Made by a program: the position numbers and the translations under genes. The notes below the pieces were generated by a model. The model saw only the letters and a program-made list of their open reading frames with translations, searched no databases and was not told where the DNA came from. A DNA stretch of 64,000 nt from Mastigias papua (lineage: Eukaryota > Cnidaria > Scyphozoa > Rhizostomeae > Mastigiidae). Below are positions 46,236-58,092 of this stretch, in pieces (the stretch's first letter is position 1; every line of letters starts with the position of its first letter). The stretch is taken from contig OZ025268.1 in assembly GCA_964019165.1 (NCBI GenBank), positions 13,536,359-13,600,358 on the forward strand. The letters are read 5' to 3'.

Positions 46236-47048
46236 TCATTATTGTCTCTATCTCTAGTGTATCAATAAATTGTTGTTGTTATCTAGTGAAGCCATTTAGA
46301 TTACTAGTGTGAATGTACTTTTGATCGTTGTTCTTTTTAGCTAACTAGTAATTGTGTAACACGAAGGAGACTTTGAATATCCCTGCCGTCTGTTCTGTCT
46401 GTTTTGCTGATAACGGAAGTATTCCTGAAATTTCGCCATGCAGACAGGCATATGTAATCAATAGCGAATGTTTTCAATGGGGGTGTTTCTTGGGTACATT
46501 TTGAACTGTAATGCATAGCCAGTTAACACACCAGCCATAAAAGCAGTGCACATATAACGCCTCTTGTATAGACAAAGTTGCCAAAATACATAAGCAGAAT
46601 ATATTTTAGGAATTTGAATAAGAACGAATGGTGAAATTAATAAGTTACGGACTGCATCTGCGTAACCATAGCAATACAACCGCTAGTACATGTGCTAACG
46701 TCTGTCTTGGCCTCGTTTGCAAGTTCTGGCAAAGTTCAAGTAAAGCCGGTATTTAGAGCGTTCTTGCAAGCTATGTTGCTCGAACTGTTCCTGTATTTTC
46801 AAGATAAGTCTCGTGAGGCTCGTTTCCTCGATTACATTGTTTTTTTGGAAGATAAAAATTATGTCCAAATGCCGATTTGGGTAGGAGCACTGCAGGAGGG
46901 ACAGAATGATAGACACCTACGTGACATGACGTCACAGAGATGACTTACAGAATTTTAAATATCACCATCGTTTTTAGCACCATCAATTACCCCTTGACCA
47001 ACCAACACATTGCAGGTATAACGTGATTTGAAAAATTTCAATACCAGA

Positions 47049-47326
47049 CAATACCCGACAAAAGTCCTGGGACGCTTTGCACTTTTTGCAGTCTGCAACA
47101 AACTTTCATTCCCCTCTCCCCCTGAAACAATGTTGGTTTTCTGGAGAAGTACCTGCGATAATGGGAAAATTTCGCGTGCACGCCAACTTCAAATGTACCA
47201 CAAACGAATCAACATTGTTCTAGGGGGAAGGGGGGTGCATGTTTGTAGTAACTATGACAATATGTAGAGGAAAATGGTTTTTTATCTGTTTCTTCTAAGT
47301 GTCCCAAGGACTTTTGTTTACTATTG
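47049..47326. mobile_element. 278-bp mariner-like MITE, right unit
   Basis: Direct copy of the unit at 44338-44615, followed by TA and the resumed copia gag frame. Confidence 0.75.
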
Positions 47327-47620
47327 TAGCAAAAGGAGAAGTCACATTTTCAGAGAAGCCAGAAGGACTACGAACAGAGGAACGACAGGTAATGGAGAAA
47401 AGGAAGTTGTTGTCAAGTTTGTCAGTGATTTATGCTGCATATCGAACTGTGTCAAGACACAGCAGTGGAAAAGCTTTCTCTGGTCCTTGCTACAATTGTG
47501 AAAAGGAAGGCCACTTGACACATGATTTTCCGTAGAAGTATAATGGTGAAAATCATTTTACAAGATGTGGAAGTAACAGGAAGAGCAATTAAAGTGACAA
47601 GCAGACTCAACCGAGGAGGA
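47327..47620 (+). pseudogene. Ty1/copia gag, C-terminal part with zinc knuckle
   Basis: Continues gag with AKGEVTFSEKPEGLRTEERQ and then a zinc knuckle CYNCEKEGHLTHDF (47489-47530), in which the last Cys reads Phe. A frameshift near 47410 and a stop at 47533 break the frame. It ends at GAGGA (47616-47620), the target site of the Ty3-like element. Confidence 0.75.
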
Positions 47621-47859
47621 TGTATTAATTTCAAATGAAAAATAATAACTCTCTACTTCGCGCAATCGAACACGCCAACTCCCCTCTAATCCTATTCCTC
47701 CTACTGATATCCTCAAGTACCTGCTAGAAACACGTGAAACTCATACATGACAGTCTAAAGTACTTGCTAGAGACACGTGACATTCATACAAAAATCACGT
47801 GCCCCTAATATATACATGCGTTCTACAGTTAAATGTCACAAAGTTCTCAGCATACTACA
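47621..47859 (-). repeat. LTR (3' LTR of the minus-strand element)
   Basis: 239 bp, TGTATTAATTTC ... CATACTACA. Contains ACACGTGAAACTCATACA and ACACGTGACATTCATACA as near-direct repeats (CACGTG boxes). Confidence 0.9.
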
Positions 47860-47891
47860 CTCCCCCATGATCTCAAGATCAAAAAGAGTCA

Positions 47892-50891
47892 TTAATGAAT
47901 ATAAAAGTATACCAACCACTGTGGTGGTTGTCTGTCACGTACTACTAGTTCTTCATCTGAACTGTCACTGTCATCTGCATTGTCATCTTCATCGGCATTG
48001 TCATCATTACTGCCATCGTCCCCATCTATATCAGCATAATCACCATCAGTATAATCACCATCAGCTCTATAGTCCAGCTCTACTCCCGGGTTGACTGCAC
48101 TGTGTTGCTCTGGTTCCAAGTTTGGCATGTGCTGCTGCTCAACATGTCTCACATCAGCAACATGCCTATTGACACCATCCACTTCCACCACGTTATCTGC
48201 TTGCACCCTGGTTACAATACCACGTCTCCACATAGTGTCACATCTTGCCTTGCCAGGCTTTACATAAACCTGGTCCCCAGCCTGGTAGGAGTTCTTGTTG
48301 CTCTCTCTTGAGCCTTCAAATTGCCGTGCTGGGACCGGTTCTCCCAACAGTCTGGTCTCATAACTGTATATCGCATCAGCTGGTGCTATCCGATCCAAAT
48401 TTGGGGTATTGTTGTACCAATATACCATATCTTGAATGGCTCCACCCGTTCGTGCGACCATCCTCTTAATTGTTCGGTGATGCCGTTCGATAATACCATT
48501 ACCAGAATGTTTATAAGCACAGCAGAACACTTGGCTGACTCCCCATAGGCTTAAGAAGGTTTGCATCCTGGCACTCTTGAAGCATGGGCCATTATCACAC
48601 AAGAGTTCAGCAGGTGGTCCTCGCTCCTGAAACACTCTTTTCAGATGCCTTATCACCTGTTGAGCTGTCTCATTAGCCAAGCTTGACCATATTGCAAAAC
48701 GACTCGGACCACAGTCTATGAGAGTCAAGTATGGCTGCCCTGCCACAAAGGCAACATCTACTGCAACACGATACCAAACCTTGTCAACCTCAAGGCTTCC
48801 ATGATTCCATTTTACCGGACTTGGATCTACTCTACGACACTTGTGACAGGAGGTGACAACCTGTTCAACTAGCTTCCGATCCATGATCCCACTCATCTTC
48901 TTCACCAAATACAAAGTGCGTTCTACTCCCAAATGATTTTTATTATGCATCTCTTTGGTGGAACTAATCTGAGCATCATCAGGTAAAGCCACACTCATAC
49001 ATGTTTTTCGCAACCACTTTTGAGGCACTCTGGTAAGAACATCAGCAGCATTCTTTACTGAGGGTACTTGTTGGATGCAAACTCTCAGGCCATATTCATC
49101 TATCAGTTGACCAACAGTGGAAAGTCTTCTCTTTACAATCATTTCACTAAGTCCACTGACCTTGGGCCTCTTGGTGTCCTCCATTAAAGATTTAATCCAA
49201 CTGTATACGCTAGCAGAGTCTGTCATTAATTTAATGTCTGTCAATTCCCATCGGAGGGCCAGGTTCAAACCTTTTAGTACAGCTTCTAACTCAGCAACAT
49301 TTATGTGTACACCATCATCTTCTTTCCTAAGCCATGCATTATCTTCAACCGTACGGTTGTCAATTTCCAAGCTGCAGCCAATGGCCAAGCTGCTGGCATC
49401 ACACCAAACAGTACCACACCCTTGTCTGGGCACCGTCCACCTCCCCCTGACAGGGTCATTCTCAGCAACCCGCTGCAGCATATCCTCAGCAAGGGTTCTT
49501 ACATTGTCTGGTATTTCTTCATCCCAATTGACAACATTTGCTTGTCGTTTAACGTAACTGCAGGCAGTCCTCAGCCAGCCTGCTACTGGATAATGACCGA
49601 TCAACTTCCCACAGAATGAAAATAGTTCACGTTTTGAAACTGTCTGCGCCAAGGCAGGTAAGCCACCATCTCTTCTCCACACCAGCTGACCGCTTTCATC
49701 CTCTGCTACCCTCAGCCCCAATACACGAGCGTCAGTCAGTGGTACAGGATCCTTAGTCATCAAACCATATTCCTGCAAGTGTTCCCTCACTTTCGCCACC
49801 TTAACGAGGCTCCAATCAACCCATATGTCATCGATGTAGTGATCTGTGGCCTTCAGCACCTCTTCATCAAGTGCTAATACTGCCGATATGATTTTTGACA
49901 TAATCTTAGGGGCCACATTCAAACCAAAACCCATTCGTGTCATAACATACAAAGTACCTTTATATTTCACCATTTGAAACCACCTGAGATCATTGGCAAC
50001 ATGTATTTGAAGATAAGCTTTCTTCAAGTCCAACATTGAAGCAAATTTATCTCTCATTCTCCATTCCCTAAGCTTCTCTTGACAAACAGCTGTGTCCTAA
50101 CTTGGATTACTTTTCACATGCTCGTTCAGCTCCCGGTAATCCATCACAGGCCTTACTTTCTTTGGCTTATTAGGTTGTTCAGCCGCCATCAAAGGTATTA
50201 TACCATCTGCTTTCCCATGAATCTGAACATTGTATGGTTCTAGCCAGCCATCATTCACCCACTGCTGCACCTCACTATCAAATTCCTCTCTATGTCTGTC
50301 AGGTACGCCATATTCAGGGCACCTATTTCTCAATTTTGGTTCTCCATCCACCCATTTCCATTGTATTGTCCATTTCTCACCATCAAACACTGCAGAAAAA
50401 TCACTATCCTCTATTCGCATCCTCTTATCATCTCTAACACTGACAGCTCCAGCTGCACAACAGTTATTCCCCCAAATAACACTGCTGTATTTACCAATAG
50501 ACACACCCCCCATACGCTTTATCACGTCCATACCCACTATAACATCAGCGCTGCACACCAACAGTGGCGCCACCAAGCATCAATTTATCAGTCTCTGATC
50601 ATCTATCCATAACTCAACCAGTGCATCGCCACAACACTGTGTGCGCTCACCATTCAACACTGTCACTACTTGCGAGGGTCCCTTGGGCCTAATTTTCACA
50701 TTGTCACATAACTCATTACAGATAATGGTCTGTTGGCAACCTGAATCAACCAAAGCTTTTAGGTCACGACCATAGTTACTCTTTAATTTAATAAATGGCA
50801 ACACCTTTTCTGTTAATGCTGTACTGGAGAAGCAACCGGTGCTAATGCTTCTCCACACCCGTTTCCCGACTGTCTGGAATTTTGTGTGCAA
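47892..50891 (-). pseudogene. Ty3/gypsy-like pol (PR-RT-RNase H-integrase), two in-frame stops
   Basis: One frame of 1000 codons with a TGA at 50582-50580 and a TAG at 50099-50097. Protease: LVDSGCQQTIIC. RT: VRPVMDYRELNEHV, MLDLKKAYLQIHV, FGLNVAP, and YIDD (residues 74-77 of the last segment, which starts at 50057). RNase H: D220 (WCDASS), E257, D280 (MTDSAS). Integrase: H371, H375, C404, C407, then D434, D488 (CDNGP) and E524 (IIERHH). After the integrase core comes a basic QAGDQVYVKPG block and a strongly acidic tail (about residues 665-705). RT-RH-INT order places it with Ty3/gypsy or a near relative; the subgroup is uncertain. It overlaps gag by about 79 bases in another frame, as expected for programmed frameshifting. 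Confidence 0.9.
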
Positions 50892-51585
50892 TTTCTAGCA
50901 AAATGCCCTGGGTCACCACAAGCATAACATACCTTTGGTTTCCCCCCTGCTGTTGACACTGGGGGTCTGCCATGACCAAACTTCGCCTGGGGACATTGCC
51001 AGGCCATGTGCCCCCCTAATCCACAACTGAAACACAAAAGGCCATTTTTCTGCTTCTGGTGATAGCCAACAGCGCAGGCTGGGTCATTCTTTTGGGTAGA
51101 AAGCATAACTCTGGCTCGAGTTACTAAATCACTTAGGCCAAGTTTTTCTATAGCAGCTACTGACTTCAACTGAATGGAAAGAGTAGATGGTAAACCTGCC
51201 ATAAATGCACACTTTATCAATGGTTCCGCATTGCTCTGCCCAATGAGAGTCACTAACCTTCGTATATCAGCTAAATAAACATCCACTGTCTCGCCTTCCT
51301 CCAACACACGCTGCTGTAGCTGATCATAGGCCGAATAACAATTGACCCCAAATGCTAACAGTAATCCAGCTTTTAATTTTTCATAGTCAGCTTTACACTG
51401 TCAGGCAACTGCTTGTAAACTGCAAAGGCCGCGCCATTCAAAAAGAGGGGCAGAAATGGTTTCAAATCCTCTATCTTTTGAAGCTTTGCCACTAACTCTA
51501 ACTTTTCTATCCATTCTGCAAAATCTCCACTAATAGATTGATCCTCATACCGGCATATAATATCAGACAACTTCACTGATGCCAT
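50813..51585 (-). pseudogene. Ty3/gypsy-like gag with two zinc knuckles, one frameshift
   Basis: Start chosen at the ATG at 51585 (MASVKLSDI), because the upstream ATG lies inside the LTR. Capsid-like part: GDFAEWIEKLELVAKLQKIE, FLPLFLNGAAFAVYKQL; a one-base loss near 51385 shifts the frame, and 51307-50813 continues: GETVDVYLADIRRLV, CAFMAGLPSTLSIQL. Two CCHC knuckles follow, CFSCGLGGHMAWQC and CYACGDPGHFARNC (both CX2CX4HX4C). The leader between LTR and start is only about 22 bases, unusually short, and no clear tRNA primer site is visible. Confidence 0.85.
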
Positions 51586-51607
51586 TTCTAATTTGGCCAG
51601 GATACCT

Positions 51608-51846
51608 TGTATTAATTTCAAATGAAAAATAATAACTCTCTACTTCGCACAATCGAACACGCCAACTCCCCTCTAATCCTATTCCTCCTACTGATATCCT
51701 CAAGTACCTGCTAGAAACACGTGAAACTCATACATGACAGTCTAAAGTACTTGCTAGAGACACGTGACATTCATACAAAAATCACGTGCCCCTAATATAT
51801 ACATGCGTTCTACAGTTAAATGTCACAAAGTTCTCAGCATACTTCA
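51608..51846 (-). repeat. LTR (5' LTR of the minus-strand element)
   Basis: 239 bp, nearly identical to 47621-47859. Differences seen: CGCACAATC versus CGCGCAATC, and the last triplet TCA versus ACA. Confidence 0.9.
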
Positions 51847-52200
51847 GAGGAAATATCATGCAACAATGGCTTGTAAAGGGGAGAAGGATGAGTATGACGA
51901 AGACGCAGATTTATTTACTATTGTTTATCATGAAAACGTACAGCAATGTAATCCATGAATTATTGGTAGTGGTTCTAGTGCACACATGACTTAAGATTTT
52001 GATATTTTTAGAACTTATCAACAGTTCTACGTCCCCAGAGCCTGTAGTTTTAGAAGATGGAAATAAGTGTTTTGACTGGGACAGTTATGTAATGAATTGT
52101 GGAGGCGCTTCCCCTCGTGAGACTCCCCCTAGGAATAGGGGTAAAGGGCTGAGGGTTAGAGGCCTCACATTATTATCATTCATGTTTTTTAATCTAACTA
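51847..52200 (+). pseudogene. Ty1/copia gag-protease region
   Basis: Picks up the copia frame after GAGGA: EKDEYDEDADLFTIV, then NP*IIGSGSSAHMT (about 51950-51990), the copia protease region in which WIIDSGAS reads stop-IIGSGSS, so the catalytic Asp is lost. SPEPVVLEDGNK (about 52032-52067) also fits the region after the protease. Ends at the insertion at 52211. Confidence 0.65.
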
Positions 52201-52210
52201 ATTGAGCTCA

Positions 52211-52641
<431 letters not shown>

Positions 52642-52647
52642 AGCTCA

Positions 52648-53115
52648 ATTAGCAATTATTCTTTGTTGTTTGCAATTTGATTTCATTTGATTATATACAG
52701 TCCTCTTGCATTAGAACTTATATTTCGAACCCCGGTCACACGGGGTGATTTCTAACCTTGCGACCCTAGGGGGAATACAACAAGACTTTCCCCACCTAGG
52801 CCAGAACTGACTCTTAGCAAGTATATTTCTTACAAGTTACTCTTAATGTTTCTCCTAATGAAAGGAATTTGACAAATGTGTTGCTAGTACATGAGCTACA
52901 TAATAATTTTTCTCGGTTAGCGCAGTGACAGCAAAAGGAAATTTGCTTGTATTTGAGCGCTCGTGCTGCTGGGTGTATAATCGAAAGAAAGAGCTTGTTG
53001 CTAAAGGAGAATCGAAAAGCAAGACGTTTGTTCTTCATGCAGATACGCAGGTCAACGCAAGCAATAAACGCAGCATGCACAGCCAGCAGCGAGGACGAGT
53101 TGACAGTCACAATGG
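52648..53115. other. Decayed copia interior
   Basis: Probably continues the copia protease/pre-integrase region; the frame 52925-53128 (AKGNLLVFERSCCWVYNRKK) fits a divergent pre-integrase stretch, but I cannot confirm it. Confidence 0.4.
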
Positions 53116-53123
53116 ATTTATAG

Positions 53124-53560
53124 CATAGAAGATTAGGACACTGTGGTGAGGGGTGTTTAGAAGATGCAGGGATAAAAGGCGTAATTCGAGGACTTAATTT
53201 AACAAAGTGTGGTAAACTACAAATGTCATTTTGTGAAGGTTACGCGCAAGCTAAGCAAACACGAAAAGCCTTTAAACCCAATGGTGAGGTACGTACAAAT
53301 GATATATTGGAACTTGTGCACGGTGATGTGTGAGGACCCCTGTCAACAGCATCTTATGGCGGTACAAAGTATTTTGTAACCTTTATAATAGCAGAACTTG
53401 TCGCATTCACTTTATGCGTACAAAGGATGAAGTATTTTCGAAGTGTAAGGAGTATGAAATGGAAGTCACAAATCAAACAGAAATATGGATCAAAGTACTA
53501 CGTAAAGATAATGGCGGGGAATATACGTCTAAGCAGTTTGAAGACTATTAAAAGATAAAA
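53124..53560 (+). pseudogene. Ty1/copia pre-integrase and integrase
   Basis: HRRLGHCGEGCLEDAGIKGV (53124 on), FCEGYAQAKQTRKAF, LELVHGDV*GPLSTASYGG and TKYFVTFI match the copia HHCC/pre-integrase and first catalytic Asp block, with TGA in place of the Cys codon of DVCGP. In a shifted frame (to 53551) come FMRTKDEVFSKCKEYEMEV and VLRKDNGGEYTSKQFEDY, the second Asp block (DNGGEY). The third catalytic residue, RT and RNase H are not found. Confidence 0.82.
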
Positions 53561-55325
53561 GAAAGTGAGAAAGGGCAGGTAGCTGCAGACAAATAGTACA
53601 ATTCCCTGGTGAATATGGATACATGAGAACTTGTAAAGCTGCCATAAAGTCGTAAAACAGGCTGTCGATATTCAAACGTAAATGCAAAGAGGATGGGTCA
53701 CTTGAGAGATATACTGCACGCTAGAGATTGTGCAGCCCAGTGGCACCAGTGCCTCGGTAAAGCGGTTACCCCTGTCTGTCATGCCAATCACTTCAGCCTA
53801 CTTTTGTCATTTGTTTTTCAGTTGATTGCTAGTTAGATTTGCATGAGCTTTGTTGAAGCTATATTATTACCATTGATTACAATTTGTCCAAATCATATGG
53901 TGCCGAATTGCTAAATATGCTTCACGGTGTTGATACTTTATCAAAGAAGTGTGCTGTGAATTGACTTGGAGTACAACGTGAATTTGAGGATGCGAGTCGA
54001 GTTCAGACAGGAGTGTAGAGAATCGGAAATTCTCTTCTTGCTAGTTCATAGAGAAACACGAAAAAGACACAGTTTTCTGCGCTCGCAGGCACAAAAACAT
54101 TTTAATGGGGCCTGAGGCCTGCCTCTAATCCTTTATTCAAAAAGTAGATTTTACAAACCAACAAAATAAGTGATTTCTGTATGACAACAACCTAACTGGA
54201 TGGCCTGGTTAACATATTATCATATAAAAATCGATAATCATAACACTGGCAAATTTTTACTAACTCGCAAACCTCCATTTGAAATTCGATCAGGTATGGA
54301 TGTACATACCGGGAAATGCTACACACAACAACTAAAGGCCCTTTGGTATATTTTCAATAAGTCATTTGACAATTTAAATATATAAGAGGGTGTTAGGTTG
54401 GCTAGATGGTTAATTTATAAAACTCATAATAGAACCAAATGTAAGCTTTAAGATCAAGAAAAGGTCTAAATCCAGCATACACTACAAGAATGAATAACAA
54501 GAAACATGGTCACGACATGGGGAGGGCATAAAGCTAAATTGGAAATGGGCTACTTCCAAAACAAACTGGGAGAGTTCAAATCTCTGCTGTCATAACAAAC
54601 AGAATGACACTACTAAACAAACCAATGAACAACTAAAAGAGATCAGGTACCTGAAATTTCCCAACAGCATGTTGTTTCTGGAAACCTTGTGGAAGAAGAA
54701 CAAAGGAAGACTAGTTTTAAAACACTCAATTTACATTCTACAACTACAAAAAGAGTTTAAATATTGAATCTGCAACAAAAAAGAAAACAACGTAATGTGT
54801 GGTGACAAGTCACAAACTGCTGATTTCAAGGACGGAGCTTTATCTCAACAATATAACAGGTTCATGATACTGGAATATGCCAAGCTCAATTGATTGTCAA
54901 GTACTTTCTTTCCTGCTATTAGGCTAGTACAATATTCTAACATTACATAAAGCATTACAACAACCAATATTTAAAGCTTTATAGAGGTTATCACTATAAA
55001 TCATTATGGGAATATGTGAAAAAGCATATACAGTACATGGAGACATAGGGCAAATAATGTCATATGGTTGGGAATGCAAACAAAAGAGAAAACACTAAGC
55101 AGATTCATTCCATATGAAACAGGACAGTCGTACCATCCATCATCTCAGATTCTGCTTACTTCTAGCATAGTTCTAAGGCCAATGAGGTAGAAAATAATAT
55201 CAAATTTGAATACAATATTTCTTCCCAATCAAAAGAAAACAATTTCACATTTATGCGATTCTGCACAATTTTTTAATGACTTCCACCATTCCTATTGTAG
55301 AGTTTCATCTATATAGCTTCAATAC
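53561..55325. other. Unassigned region
   Basis: No recognised gene or repeat. The copia 3' half is not detectable here. Only short frames (for example 54200-54385). Confidence 0.35.
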
Positions 55326-55331
55326 ATAGCT

Positions 55332-55968
55332 CAGGCCTTGTCATTTAGCGCGTGCGCACATCAAATTGCGAGTGCGATGGATCGCACGCGCGAACAGATT
55401 TATTGAGAGCTCATTGAAACCCCAATTCCAATTTTTCCATTTTCAAAGTTTTTTGGTTTTTACCTTTTCCCCGTAAGTTACATGATAACATGCTAACCAC
55501 AATAATCATCACTTATTTCCGACTTTCGAGTGCAGTGTTTAGCGTTTGAATTAGAACCACTTCGCAAATTGTTCTATTGTCAATCAAACTAGCAATGACA
55601 GGTTAACAGGATACTGATGATGATTCTATGGGCAGCACGGGCATTTTTGCAGTTGATGCCGATGGCGAAGATTTTGAGGAAGATTCTTATGATGATTCAA
55701 GTGGTAGTTTTGATGATGATTTTGATCCCTTTGACTAGTCCGATGATGAAGAAATGATTTACATTTAATACCTAACCTAGCTTCTTTCTATATAAAACAT
55801 GTTTTTTCGATAAATCTTACTCCTATTGTATGTTTTTCCTCTTTTGCATTGTTTCTTGATCTCCTTTGTCCGTAAGTAGAAATTTTCTCACTAGTGCGAT
55901 CGCACACGCAAATGAACTTGCGTGTGCCAATTATCGCACGCGCGGTATTTTCCTCATGACAAGGCCTG
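55332..55968. mobile_element. TIR element with CAGGCCTTGTCAT ends and an acidic ORF
   Basis: Ends CAGGCCTTGTCAT and ATGACAAGGCCTG, flanked by the 6-bp direct repeat ATAGCT (55326-55331 and 55969-55974). Next to each end are GC-rich words such as GCGCGTGCG and CGCACGCGCG that also pair between arms. Length 637 bp. A 6-bp duplication does not match the standard superfamilies with certainty, so I leave it unclassified. Confidence 0.7.
55610..55738 (+). CDS. Short acidic ORF inside TIR element
   Basis: From GATACTGATGAT to a TAG, 42 codons rich in Asp, Glu and Ser (EDFEEDSYDDSSGSFDDDF). Preceded by TTAACAG, a plausible splice acceptor, with ATGACAG|GTT slightly upstream. After the stop the frame continues SDDEEMIYI to TAA (55768), as if one nonsense mutation had split a longer acidic tail. 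It may be a captured or remnant exon; function unknown. Confidence 0.35.
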   Translation, partial: DTDDDSMGSTGIFAVDADGEDFEEDSYDDSSGSFDDDFDPFD

Positions 55969-55974
55969 ATAGCT

Positions 55975-57239
55975 CCAAGAAAGATTGATATTATACATTC
56001 AAATATGTACTATTTAGGATGAGGAATCCAAAACTGAACTTTAATCTGCTTTACGTTCTATTAAAATTATGCAAAGCTACTGTTGTACAGAGCCATTTTA
56101 CATTTTTGCAACATAACAGTATGCATTTAGGCTGAAGCTTTTCACTCTGTAGGAATGGTCACAGAGCAAAAACTCAAAAAATCAATATAGAGAACTAAAT
56201 TACTTTTGAATTCATCACAGCCTATAACTGATTGTATCTACTAACTGCCTCAAGAAGTAAACTAATCCTTTATGATAATCCAAGGTATTCATGTCAGCCA
56301 TAGCCAGTGCCAGCAAACATAGACCAAGGAGGATTTTAGCAGACCATGTTTGTTTGGGACCACACCATTTATTAAAGCATAAACTGAATTATGCAACTAA
56401 GTGTAATGAAATGAAACGGCACAACGAATTATACTTAGCTATACTTCTCCACCTACTTAACACCTTCCCAAATTGATCGTGGAGTAACCTGGTTCTATAT
56501 CCTGTAGCCTCCCCTAACCCTTGTAGCAAAGGAACTGATTTGAACAGCTGAAAATGGTCAAGCCCCATAATGTAAGATTGTCTGTCTATTCTACATATTA
56601 TCAATGCTTGATTACACAGTTGCTCGCATCAGTCACTATAAGTAATTCTGTAATAAACACCAGCCCATGTAGTCTTGAAGTATGATACTTTGATTCAAAA
56701 TGGGTTCATAATTGAACGTCCTTGATACATACCAAGCCAGAGGCACAAATAATTGAGGTAACACCTTGATGGAACAGTGTGCCTAGTGGTGGCAGGAGCC
56801 CTAGAGAAGTGCGTTTGGAAGCCTAACCTAAGGACAATGTTTAGTTCATGCCCTTTCAATTTTAGGAAAACACTCTTTTACGATATAATGATAGACGAAT
56901 TTCATACAGAAAATAGTGGACAAATTCAAAAGGATATGAGACCTTTCTTGAACAAATCGAACTTTGACCTTCAAACAGCTGTAAAGCAAAGCGCTTAGAT
57001 TTATGCAATGATACAAGACATTCATTGCTTGAATTTAATATTTACTCAATATTACTTTTGTTTCTTGCTTGTAGCTATGCCATTTATTTTACGTTCGTAC
57101 ATTTTGCATATCATTAACGGGACCTCCCCCTGTACTTAGTGTGTCACTATGTTCGCATCATCTCTGACGTATAGCATTCGCGTACTCCCCATCCTTTCTT
57201 TAGGATATTGGAATAGGATTATCTAAGCATCAGCAAACA
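55975..57239. other. Unassigned region
   Basis: No recognised gene or repeat family. Confidence 0.35.
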
Positions 57240-57242
57240 TAA

Positions 57243-58092
57243 AGCTAGGCGCACACGAGAGCAAAATGCTTCAGCAAAGTGTCATTCGTGGCACTTTGCT
57301 TAAGCATTTTGCTCCCGTGTGCGGTGAAACTTTTACAGGATTCTGATCGCTCTCGACCAATATCAGGATATCAAACATGTTTGATAATTTTTGTCATTCG
57401 TGTCACTTTGCTTCTCGTGTGCGCCGAACTGAAGCATTTTGCTTACCGCTTTTCGCAAGAGAGCATGCGCTGAAGTAGTGGTGCGAAAACTGATTTCCCC
57501 GATAGCGAGCCAAGCACCCGAGAAAGAAACACGACTGAATTCATTAGCGAGACCCTAAATGAAGAGGTGGTAGGGCAATAGAACGCTATGGTAACGCACA
57601 TTGGAAAAAGTTGCCGGGATGGAATTGGCGGACTTTCATGGGATCTTCAGCATATAGCTCTCTAACCAAATTTGCAAGACCCCTTTTATTGGTCGCCTAT
57701 GCATCCATGACTGCACCCACACCCTCCTTCTTGATGCCTGATTTCTTTGCCGTCGACGTCTTAGGAGAAGAATCAGGCATAGTGCCTCTTCGTCAAGTTC
57801 AACAACTGAATCGTCCTGGTAGCCTGGCATCTTTCAACATTTTCAATTTCGCCCCACTACTTCAGCGCATGCTCTCTTGCGAAAAGCCGTAAGCAAAATG
57901 CTTCAGTTTGGCGCACACGAGAAGCAAAGTGACACGAATGACAAAAATTATCAAGCATGTTTGATATCCTGATATTGGTCGAGAGCGATCAGAATCCTGT
58001 AAAAGTTTCACCGCACACGGGAGCAAAATGCTTAAGCAAAGTGCCACGAATGACACTTTGCTGAAGCATTTTGCTCTCGTGTGCGCCTAGCT
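57243..58092. mobile_element. PIF/Harbinger-like element with TAA duplication and transposase remnant
   Basis: Ends AGCTAGGCGCACACGAGAG and complement, flanked by TAA (57240-57242 and 58093-58095). Arms of about 240 bases are near-perfect and contain internal repeats of AGCAAAATGCTTCAGCAAAG and related words in both directions. The centre encodes, on the minus strand, an N-terminal Harbinger transposase remnant. 850 bp, non-autonomous. Confidence 0.85.
57580..57830 (-). pseudogene. Harbinger (HARBI1-like) transposase N-terminal remnant
   Basis: Minus strand: ELDEEALCLILLLRRRRQRN, ASRRRVWVQSWMHRR, and after a frameshift ANLVRELYAEDPMKVRQFH. Harbinger transposases begin with RRR.WV+PW..RR...G....L..EL...D...+..F.RM, and every anchor is visible here. 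The DDE catalytic core is absent, so the element kept only the 5' end of its parent gene. The order and TAA duplication together make the assignment firm. Confidence 0.8.

Larger units (their letters stand above)
44338..47326. mobile_element. TA-flanked composite: two 278-bp MITEs around 2.4 kb
   Basis: Two near-identical direct copies of a 278-bp TIR unit (44338-44615 and 47049-47326) bracket 2433 bases. Outer ends are CAATACCCGACAAAAGTCC and ...ACTATTG, flanked by TA on both sides (44336-44337, 47327-47328). Removing all of it with one TA rejoins copia gag (CTTYV|AKGEV). Inner ends are inverted: TCTGGTATCAAATTTGAAA after the first unit, and its near-complement ending ATACCAGA before the second. 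TA and CA ends fit Tc1/mariner. The inside has no transposase but has another MITE and a possible exon. Confidence 0.75.
47621..51846 (-). mobile_element. Ty3/gypsy-like LTR retrotransposon, complete with LTRs and TSD
   Basis: Two 239-bp LTRs (47621-47859 and 51608-51846) starting TG and ending CA, flanked by the 5-bp direct repeat GAGGA (47616-47620 and 51847-51851). I see only two differences between the LTRs, so insertion is recent. gag and pol lie on the minus strand between them in the order gag, PR, RT, RNase H, INT. It is inserted in the copia element. Coding breaks (one gag frameshift, two pol stops) make this copy inactive. Confidence 0.92.

Noticed and set aside
44338..47326. LTR retrotransposon with 278-bp LTRs; TGGTATCA after the first repeat looks like a primer-binding site
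   Set aside because: The repeats begin CA and end TG rather than TG...CA, have their own inverted ends, no polypurine tract or retroelement frame lies between them, and the flanking duplication is TA.
47892..50057. Plus-strand frames of 60-146 codons over the Ty3-like pol
   Set aside because: They are antisense shadows of the long minus-strand pol frame.
51585..51607. tRNA primer-binding site next to the Ty3-like 5' LTR
   Set aside because: The sequence after the LTR (AGGTATCCTGGCC on the minus strand) does not start with TGG, and I cannot match it to a tRNA 3' end.
53740..53800. Possible tRNA-like stretch (GTGGCACCAGTGCCTCGG...)
   Set aside because: No cloverleaf with a proper acceptor stem and anticodon arm could be formed.
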